DNA from: Pictodentalium vernedei
Lineage: Eukaryota; Mollusca; Scaphopoda; Dentaliida; Dentaliidae
Direction: 5' to 3'
NCBI GenBank assembly: GCA_031216915.1
Contig: CM062289.1
Span: 251,343,113 to 251,407,112 of the forward strand
DNA length: 64,000 bases
Each line of letters begins with the position of its first letter. The stretch's first letter is position 1. Under the pieces are notes generated by a model. That model saw only the letters and a list, made by a program, of their open reading frames with translations, did no database searches and was not told where the DNA came from. The position numbers were made by a program, and so were the translations under genes. Of this stretch, positions 54,538 through 60,587 are shown piece after piece.

Positions 54538-56640
54538 ATGAAGGGACGTTGTTCAAATTGTAATAGGAAGAAATCTTCCTCTGACTTTCATGATCATTGT
54601 ATTAATTGTAGTCAGTGTTCTCGCATTAATCCCTGTCCTATATGTGAACATTGGGATGAGAAACATTGGAAACGTGTGTCACGATATGTTGTTTCTGGAG
54701 AAAGAGCGATTCCGGCTCTTTCTCCGCAAGGTCACTCTACTCTCTCAGTTTCTATTTCAGAGGAACCAGAACAGGGTGATGTTTCCATGTTATCTTCTTC
54801 AAGTGTGCGTCCGTCGTCACAAATGAATTCAGAGCTAGCGGCAAAAGTGCTCATGGAGATTAGACAAATGTCATCTGCTAGCTCGCCCGGTGTAGCGTCC
54901 ATTCACCGAATGGTTTGGCAGCCGGGTTCGTCCGATGCGGTCCAAGAGGAAATTTTGGGTGATGCGAGCACTATAAACATAATAGATGCACACCCAGTGA
55001 CGGCGGATAGTAAGCGAGAATGGAGTAAGCCTTTGAGTCCGGTTCCTAGCTCGTCCAGGTCCAGCCGGGGCGCGAGCGAGAGAGGCCCCTCTCTCGTACA
55101 ACAACATCTGGGACCAGATGTTGTGGTACAAAATGTGTCTTTAGCGGAGCATACGTCCGTCGCTCGGGACGCTCCGTTGTATAAGCAGTCCGCAGAGACT
55201 GTTAAGGCTTCCTCTTCTCGTCAGCGCACACGACCGCACCTTGGCTGCGTGACCGCCGATATATTACCAGCTTCGCCGATGAAGGATTCTTCGGCGACCA
55301 GGTCACACCATCCGGCAGCCAGGGATTCGAGACCGATGGACTCTGGACGTTCGCATAGGAAAAGTATGCGGGAGCCATCTGATGCGGAGCTGCCCTCGGC
55401 GAAGCAGCGAAAGACTGCGCCTCCGCAGGTCTCGACGCCGGACATTCTTGTGCAGATAGCACAGCTTATCGCAGCATCCCAGCAGCCGACAGAAACGGTG
55501 TCGGATCGAGAATTATCTGACGGCGCTGGGTCGGTACGCTCCGCCGAAGCATCAGGGGCGGACGACCGGGAACATCATGAGGTCCGACCGGATGGTGAAA
55601 GGGATACGGATGACTTGGAGCTATCCCTTTCGGAACAACATAAAGCTGCCGTGGACTTCATCCGGCACTTTCTCCCTCAAGTTGTTCCATCGGGCCAGAC
55701 TGCTGCGCTTCCGGACAAGAGAATTATAGCGTCATTGGACTCTGAATTTTTTGAGCGGTTCAGGGACATCGCTCCCGAGTTTCCGTCGCAGTCCAATAAT
55801 GTTGCAAGAACATTTGAATTATTGAACGACGCTATATTTAAACTTGCTTCCAGGACGGGGAAAGCAGGTTTCTTGTCCGCTAATACTCTCAACCTGCCTT
55901 TCATTAATGCAAGGAATAAATTCGATATGGCAGGACAGGGTATACCGAGAGTTCCTCTGCGTATGGACGACGAGGCGGAAGACTTAGAGCTATCATTACC
56001 GTCGTCAGCTTCTATTCCAACCGCAGTGTTGGAAACAGCTATTGCGTCTAACAGAGCCAATTTAGATGCCTTATCTTATGCAGATCACCTTACTAAGGCG
56101 TTATCACTGCGCCTTCAGGGGAAAGAGTTTCAGGATATACAATCCTCTTTAAGACTTCTTTCAAGGGCAGTAGCTTATTCCACGTGTAACTCCGCCCTTT
56201 CAGTGGCAAATCTGGAGTTGGTTAGACGTGACGCAGCCCTAGCTACATCCACACTAGTGGATTCTAAGGTGAAGAACTCTCTTAGAGTCGCTTCGGTCTC
56301 AGGAGAACTTCTCTTTGACGGCAAGCTTTCCGCTATTTATGATAAAATTAAAAAGAAAGCTAATGATTCTCTGTTGTTCAGATCTGCTCCTAAGAAGTCG
56401 GATACAGCAGACACGAATAAGACAGGCACTTCTGGGTCTAATGCGCCCAAGAGAGGTTCCTATAGAGGTTCCGGTGCATCCTCTTGGTCTTATTCGAGAG
56501 ACCGTCAGGATAGCGACTCTCGTTCGGGACGTCCTTCAGGCTGGGACAATCGGTCGGACGCCCCGAGGTCGACGAGGCGAGGTGCAGGTCGTGGAAGACG
56601 TGGTTTCTCCTACCGCAGGCCTCGCAGGTCCAGGAGGTGA
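54538..56640 (+). CDS. DIRS Gag-like protein (D-inner)
   Basis: An open frame of 700 codons. The ATG in cacaatgaaggg is chosen because B starts at the same place and no homology extends upstream. It presumably binds element RNA and forms particles, as inferred for DIRS ORF1. Residues 1-45 hold a Cys/His cluster: CSNC, then HDHCINCSQCSRINPCPICE. Residues 50-280 are low-complexity and Ser/Arg-rich. Residues about 360-600 are conserved in every copy (LSEQHKAAVDFIRHFLPQVV, ARTFELLNDAIFKLASRTGK, YADHLTKALSLRLQGKEFQD, NLELVRRDAALATS). The tail from about 625 is basic, with SYSRDR, GRGRRG and RRPRRSRR. There is no CCHC retroviral knuckle. The frame ends at TGA 56,638-56,640 and then stays open into the recombinase. 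Confidence 0.85.
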   Translation: MKGRCSNCNRKKSSSDFHDHCINCSQCSRINPCPICEHWDEKHWKRVSRYVVSGERAIPALSPQGHSTLSVSISEEPEQGDVSMLSSSSVRPSSQMNSELAAKVLMEIRQMSSASSPGVASIHRMVWQPGSSDAVQEEILGDASTINIIDAHPVTADSKREWSKPLSPVPSSSRSSRGASERGPSLVQQHLGPDVVVQNVSLAEHTSVARDAPLYKQSAETVKASSSRQRTRPHLGCVTADILPASPMKDSSATRSHHPAARDSRPMDSGRSHRKSMREPSDAELPSAKQRKTAPPQVSTPDILVQIAQLIAASQQPTETVSDRELSDGAGSVRSAEASGADDREHHEVRPDGERDTDDLELSLSEQHKAAVDFIRHFLPQVVPSGQTAALPDKRIIASLDSEFFERFRDIAPEFPSQSNNVARTFELLNDAIFKLASRTGKAGFLSANTLNLPFINARNKFDMAGQGIPRVPLRMDDEAEDLELSLPSSASIPTAVLETAIASNRANLDALSYADHLTKALSLRLQGKEFQDIQSSLRLLSRAVAYSTCNSALSVANLELVRRDAALATSTLVDSKVKNSLRVASVSGELLFDGKLSAIYDKIKKKANDSLLFRSAPKKSDTADTNKTGTSGSNAPKRGSYRGSGASSWSYSRDRQDSDSRSGRPSGWDNRSDAPRSTRRGAGRGRRGFSYRRPRRSRR
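55077..55124 (+). repeat. Twin palindromes inside the Gag frame
   Basis: Cgagagaggcccctctctcg (55,077-55,096) is followed after four bases by acaacatctggg / accagatgttgt (55,101-55,124). Both recur at the same place in A, B, C (twice), D-outer (twice) and F (six times), and the second palindrome recurs in altered form in E. Confidence 0.8.
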
Positions 56641-58630
56641 TGGCTTAAACCTCTATCGCGTTCCGGTTGGCGGAAGGTTGTCGAGCTTTTCACAAGAGTG
56701 GGCGTCGATTATGGACGACCCTTGGGTGAGAGGAGTGACTTCGGAAGGTCTAAAGATATCCTTCAAACGAAAGCCTCCATTAACTCGAAGTCCAAAGTGG
56801 ACTCATCTTCCGTCAAATCCACAGAAAAGAGACGCTCTGTTATCAGAGGTGCAGTCTCTTTTAATGAAGAACGCGGTAGAGGTCGTAGAAAACCAGGAAT
56901 CTCCGGGATTCTACAGCCATCTGTTTCTGGTTCCGAAACCAGACGGCTCGTTCCGTCCAGTCATAGATTTGAGCTGGATAAACAAGCTGATCGTCGCTCC
57001 GAAGTTTTATATGGAGACGATTCGATCAGTCAGAGCGAGTATTCGGGTGAACGATTATGCAACGAGCATAGATCTCAAAGATGCGTACTTTCACGTCATG
57101 GTACATCCGACATTCCGAAAGTATCTACGCTTCGCAGTCCTAGGAGTGGTGTATCAATTCCGGGCGATGTGCTTTGGATTGAATCTAGCACCCTGGGCTT
57201 TCACTCGGGTAATGAACTCGTTAATGATCTACTTCCGAGCTCATTCGTCTGCGGTAACGTCGGCCTACCTGGACGACATTCTTCAGAGGTACGGCAACGA
57301 GTTAACGCTTCAGAACGATGTTCAGAATCTTCTTCTATTGCTCCGACGTCTCGGTTTTATAGTAAACGAGGAGAAGTCGGATCTGGTGCCGTCCAAGTCA
57401 TTCACTCATCTGGGAATGAGCTTCGAGACGCACAACAATCTCGTTCGTCTGCCGTTAACCAGAGCGAAATTAGTCAGTTGTTACGCTCGCTATTGTCTGC
57501 ACGCAGACAAAGTCACGGCGAGAGAATTTATGAGACTGATAGGTCTGTGCGGAGCCGCCGTGGATCTCATTCCGATGGGGCGGTTACGCACACGTCCTCT
57601 TCAAATTTTCCTGACTCAGAATTGGAGTGTGAAAATTCATTCGCTCGATGTAGATGTTCTCTTGTCAGATCAAGTGAAACAAGAGATTCAGACTTGGGCA
57701 AACATTCAGTGGTTAACTCAGGGAGTTCCGCTGCAGTTGCCGGATCCGAGTTTTACCGTTATGACGGATGCCAGTCAAACAGGTTGGGGTGCATCATTAA
57801 TCCCAACGGATTCGAGATGCCAGGGTCTTTGGGATCCGCAATTCCTGTGCAAGCACATAAACATCAAGGAAATGATGTCAATTTGGCTTGCGTTACGTCA
57901 CTGGATGGACATTATTCACGATGCTCATGTCCAAATCCTATCCGACAATACGACAGTAGTGGCGTATATACGGAATCAGGGAGGCACTCATTCAGTTCCG
58001 TTGTTCAATCTAACGGAAAGAATCCTTCTGTTTGCGCTAGAACATCACGTTCTTCTTTCGGTCCGTCACATACCGGGTCGTCTGAATGTGCTAGCAGACT
58101 CCCTTTCACGAAAGGGTCGCTTGTTGCCGTCGGAGTGGACTCTCAACAAACAAGTATTCAATCAGATTTGCTACCAATGGGAACGGCCAATGATAGACTT
58201 ATTTGCGACACATCTCAACAATCAGTTGCAGACGTATGTGTCTCCGTGTCCAGATCCAAGAGCATTTGCAGTAGACGCTCTGTCGATCCCTTGGGACGGA
58301 ATGATAGGATATGCGTATCCTCCAGCGCCGTTAATTCAACAAGTATTGCTAAAGATAAAACAATCTCAATGCAAGATTCTGTTGGTAGCATCTCTGTCGC
58401 CACAGAGACCGTGGATAAATCTACTCAGGTGTCTCTTGTGGGACCTACCGCGGAAGCTTCCTCCACGGGAGGATCTTCTTTCGCAGGGGAAATCGCGCCA
58501 ACTCCATCACAACCCGCAAGGTCTCAACCTTCACGTTTTTCCGTTGTGCGGTCCTTCTTGCATGGCAAGCACTTTACAGGACGAGCAGTGGACGCGATTT
58601 CTAACTATAGGAGGACCTCCTCTTCGCTAA
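56315..58630 (+). CDS. DIRS reverse transcriptase/RNase H polyprotein frame (D-inner)
   Basis: Open frame of 771 codons, +1 relative to Gag. The first ATG is at 56,339, but homology proper starts near 56,640, so expression by frameshifting from Gag is as likely as an internal start. Numbering is from 56,315. It copies element RNA into DNA. Residues 140-260 include PLTRSPKWTHLPSNPQKRDA and FYSHLFLVPKPDGSFRPVID. The active site is Y318-L-D320-D321. RNase H follows with MTDAS (D485), NIKEMMSIWLAL, LSDNTTVVAYI and VLADSLSR (D595). The C-terminal part (IDLFATHLNN, IGYAYPPAPLIQQVLLKI) is the DIRS region often likened to a Dam methyltransferase. All catalytic residues are present. The frame overlaps the Gag tail and the recombinase frame. 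Confidence 0.93.
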   Translation: MTASFPLFMIKLKRKLMILCCSDLLLRSRIQQTRIRQALLGLMRPREVPIEVPVHPLGLIRETVRIATLVRDVLQAGTIGRTPRGRRGEVQVVEDVVSPTAGLAGPGGDGLNLYRVPVGGRLSSFSQEWASIMDDPWVRGVTSEGLKISFKRKPPLTRSPKWTHLPSNPQKRDALLSEVQSLLMKNAVEVVENQESPGFYSHLFLVPKPDGSFRPVIDLSWINKLIVAPKFYMETIRSVRASIRVNDYATSIDLKDAYFHVMVHPTFRKYLRFAVLGVVYQFRAMCFGLNLAPWAFTRVMNSLMIYFRAHSSAVTSAYLDDILQRYGNELTLQNDVQNLLLLLRRLGFIVNEEKSDLVPSKSFTHLGMSFETHNNLVRLPLTRAKLVSCYARYCLHADKVTAREFMRLIGLCGAAVDLIPMGRLRTRPLQIFLTQNWSVKIHSLDVDVLLSDQVKQEIQTWANIQWLTQGVPLQLPDPSFTVMTDASQTGWGASLIPTDSRCQGLWDPQFLCKHINIKEMMSIWLALRHWMDIIHDAHVQILSDNTTVVAYIRNQGGTHSVPLFNLTERILLFALEHHVLLSVRHIPGRLNVLADSLSRKGRLLPSEWTLNKQVFNQICYQWERPMIDLFATHLNNQLQTYVSPCPDPRAFAVDALSIPWDGMIGYAYPPAPLIQQVLLKIKQSQCKILLVASLSPQRPWINLLRCLLWDLPRKLPPREDLLSQGKSRQLHHNPQGLNLHVFPLCGPSCMASTLQDEQWTRFLTIGGPPLR

Positions 58631-59583
58631 ACTATGCGGCTAAGTGGAAGGTTTTTCGTCATTGGTGTAGGGATCATTCTGTAGATATATTCGATCCCTC
58701 TATACCAGACATTGCAAACTTTCTAGTATACTTGTTTGACGAAATCAAACTGCAGCCTGTTACTATAAAGGGTTATAGATCTATGTTATCTGATACCTAT
58801 GCACATCATGATAGTTTACAAATTGGATCTAATGTCTCTTTATCGAAGTTGGTTAGAAACTTTTCGATAAATAGACCCAGAACTCTTAGATTAATTCCTA
58901 AGTGGAATTTAGCTTGGGTTCTCCTTAAATTGAAGGAAAAGCCATTTGAACCTCTTGGGACAGTAGATTTCAAATTCTTATCTTATAAGACAGCTTTTCT
59001 CTTAGCTTTCTCTTCTGCTAGAAGAGTCAGTGAGCTTCATGCACTATCGGTGGATGATTCTCATTATCGTAGTGTTGGGAACACTATCCCCTTCACTACT
59101 AATGTGGGTTTTTTAGCTAAGAATCAGGCTCCTAATAAATATCCGGAACCTATTGTTATTAAGGCTCTTCCGTCTTCAGACGGGCGTAGGCCTTTACTCT
59201 GTCCTGTTAGAGCACTACGTATCTATAAACAGAGATCTCAGTTTATCAGAAAGGGACGGAAACGTTTCTTTCTGTCTTTGATGCCTAATAGAAAGGACAT
59301 TTCAGTCCATTCTATTGCTAGATGGATTCAGTTAACTATCCGTACTGCTTATGAAGATTTATCTTCTTCTCAGCAGTCTGTGCTTAAGATTTCTGCTCAT
59401 GAAGTAAGAGCTCTTTCTACTTCCTGGGCTTATGCTAATAGTGTTGCTATTACAGATTTAATGAAGGCTGCTTATTGGTTTCAGCCATCCACATTTACGA
59501 ATTTTTATCTCAGAAATATTGAGTCCATTTCTGGAGACCTGCATTGTTTAGGTCCGTTATCTGTTGCTCAGAATGTCGTCTAA
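56641..59583 (+). CDS. DIRS tyrosine recombinase frame, in phase with Gag after one TGA (D-inner)
   Basis: This frame is open from the codon after the Gag TGA to 59,583 (980 codons plus the stop). There is no ATG near its start; GTG at 56,698 is the first alternative start. The first 650 or so codons overlap the reverse transcriptase frame and are Ser/Arg-rich without a recognised domain. The recombinase begins about 58,600 (AAKWKVFRHWCRDHSVDIFD). Numbered from 56,698, the catalytic residues are R776 in ARRVSELHAL, the box H901-E-V-R904 and the nucleophile Y937 in FTNFYLRN. It would integrate circular element DNA by site-specific recombination, without target duplication. Related but non-overlapping designs exist in other elements of this class. 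Confidence 0.9.
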   Translation, partial: WLKPLSRSGWRKVVELFTRVGVDYGRPLGERSDFGRSKDILQTKASINSKSKVDSSSVKSTEKRRSVIRGAVSFNEERGRGRRKPGISGILQPSVSGSETRRLVPSSHRFELDKQADRRSEVLYGDDSISQSEYSGERLCNEHRSQRCVLSRHGTSDIPKVSTLRSPRSGVSIPGDVLWIESSTLGFHSGNELVNDLLPSSFVCGNVGLPGRHSSEVRQRVNASERCSESSSIAPTSRFYSKRGEVGSGAVQVIHSSGNELRDAQQSRSSAVNQSEISQLLRSLLSARRQSHGERIYETDRSVRSRRGSHSDGAVTHTSSSNFPDSELECENSFARCRCSLVRSSETRDSDLGKHSVVNSGSSAAVAGSEFYRYDGCQSNRLGCIINPNGFEMPGSLGSAIPVQAHKHQGNDVNLACVTSLDGHYSRCSCPNPIRQYDSSGVYTESGRHSFSSVVQSNGKNPSVCARTSRSSFGPSHTGSSECASRLPFTKGSLVAVGVDSQQTSIQSDLLPMGTANDRLICDTSQQSVADVCVSVSRSKSICSRRSVDPLGRNDRICVSSSAVNSTSIAKDKTISMQDSVGSISVATETVDKSTQVSLVGPTAEASSTGGSSFAGEIAPTPSQPARSQPSRFSVVRSFLHGKHFTGRAVDAISNYRRTSSSLNYAAKWKVFRHWCRDHSVDIFDPSIPDIANFLVYLFDEIKLQPVTIKGYRSMLSDTYAHHDSLQIGSNVSLSKLVRNFSINRPRTLRLIPKWNLAWVLLKLKEKPFEPLGTVDFKFLSYKTAFLLAFSSARRVSELHALSVDDSHYRSVGNTIPFTTNVGFLAKNQAPNKYPEPIVIKALPSSDGRRPLLCPVRALRIYKQRSQFIRKGRKRFFLSLMPNRKDISVHSIARWIQLTIRTAYEDLSSSQQSVLKISAHEVRALSTSWAYANSVAITDLMKAAYWFQPSTFTNFYLRNIESISGDLHCLGPLSVAQNVV

Positions 59584-59680
59584 ACAGTTGCAACTATAGT
59601 TATGCAGGCTTTCTGTTCCGGCAGTGACTCCGTCCGGCTGCCCTCTTCGCTCTGGGTTATTTGACCCAGGGCAAGGGGAA

Positions 59681-59704
59681 GGGGGGGGGGGGGGGGGGGG
59701 GGGG
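59681..59704 (+). repeat. G24 tract downstream of the recombinase
   Basis: A run of 24 G follows the hairpin-like ctctgggttatttgaccca. Runs of 13, 15 and 15 G occur at the same place in A, C and B. Confidence 0.85.
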
Positions 59705-60049
59705 CGTGTGTTCCCTTAGGTCACCTGCTTTATAGTGAAAAGCAAGGGAATGCCTCCTCCAAGTCAGTATTTCTGAGTCGCTTCCGGGATGGTTTTAAAG
59801 TGTAATATTAATGTTTAAATTCATTCATGTCTTATTTTTAAAGTGTAGCTCAGTGTGAAGCATTTGTTTATGTCAAGTGTCAAACGGGCTTTAATATACA
59901 ATACTCGGACACTTTTAAATGACTATAAAGAGTCTCAATTCTCTGGACTACTTTATTTATTGGCTTGCTTTGAAAATAATTAGTATAAGGGTTATACTGG
60001 TTGTTAATAGAGAACATGAATGTTATTGTGCTCAATTATTAAGGGTAGT

Positions 60050-60085
60050 GTATCTTTCTAATTTAATATTAAATAAGAAAGATAC
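60050..60085 (+). promoter_or_regulatory. Conserved 3' stem-loop (D-inner)
   Basis: Arms gtatctttct / agaaagatac, loop about 16 bases, followed by atgtaaagcctaatactcc. One of seven equivalents in the window. Confidence 0.7.
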
Positions 60086-60194
60086 ATGTAAAGCCTAATA
60101 CTCCTTTTCTCCTTAAGGGGTTACCTCTTTACTATATAGTTGAGCTTATTGGATTTTCCTCTATATCCTAGGCCCTCCAGCCTGTTTACTATTC

Positions 60195-60283
60195 AGCTAA
60201 GTCTGGGTCATTGGTACAGTATAAAAATGTTAAAAAATTTATAGTAATTTATATATTTTTTTATACTTACCAATGACCCAGAC
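60195..60283 (+). repeat. DIRS internal complementary region (D-inner)
   Basis: The complement of the left end occupies 60,195-60,228 (ending ataaaaat), and the complement of the right end occupies 60,229-60,283 (starting gttaaaaaattt). The two halves also form a long hairpin, because both contain the ccaatgacccagac motif in opposite orientation. Confidence 0.92.
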
Positions 60284-60358
60284 GGGGATGGCCCTCCCTG
60301 GAGTTGGGAACTCTTGCCTCCCCGCTGAGTACATAGCGCTGACCAGGCACTGCCAGTA

Positions 60359-60587
60359 AGAATGATAATTGGTGCCAATTTCGGGACGTCTGCGTCACTG
60401 CGCATGCGCAGTAGAGGCGTAGTATGGAGGTCCTTTAGGACATGATTTCTTTTTGTTTTGGATGCAAATTTTGGGGATTGGGGGGCAAAATTTGTGTTTG
60501 GCCCTGGTTTTGTTAGAGTTAGCACCAGCTAAGTCTGGGTCATTGGTAAGTATAAAAAAATATATAAATTACTATAAATTTTTTAAC
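60359..60587 (+). repeat. Right inverted terminal repeat of D-inner
   Basis: About 229 bp, matching the left repeat but with about 27 extra AT-rich bases at the outer end. Unequal ends of this kind are known from DIRS-1. Confidence 0.92.

Larger units (their letters stand above)
53459..60587 (+). mobile_element. DIRS element D-inner (apparently intact, 7.1 kb)
   Basis: This is the best-preserved element. The left end atttttatactgtacc (53,459) and right end ...ttttttaac (60,587) agree with the join in its internal complementary region. Inverted repeats of about 200 bp have about one mismatch (tggcgcc against tggtgcc), so it is young. The order is leader hairpins, Gag (54,538-56,640), reverse transcriptase/RNase H in +1 frame (to 58,630), tyrosine recombinase (to 59,583), a G24 tract (59,681-59,704), a stem-loop (60,050-60,085), the internal complementary region (60,195-60,283) and the right repeat. 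It lies inside D-outer with no target duplication, as expected for recombinase-mediated insertion. Confidence 0.95.

Noticed and set aside
56698-59583. The recombinase frame as a separate gene starting at 56,698
   Set aside because: The codon at 56,698 is GTG (TTG in B), which is unlikely as a eukaryotic start. The frame is open from 56,641, so its start is undefined.
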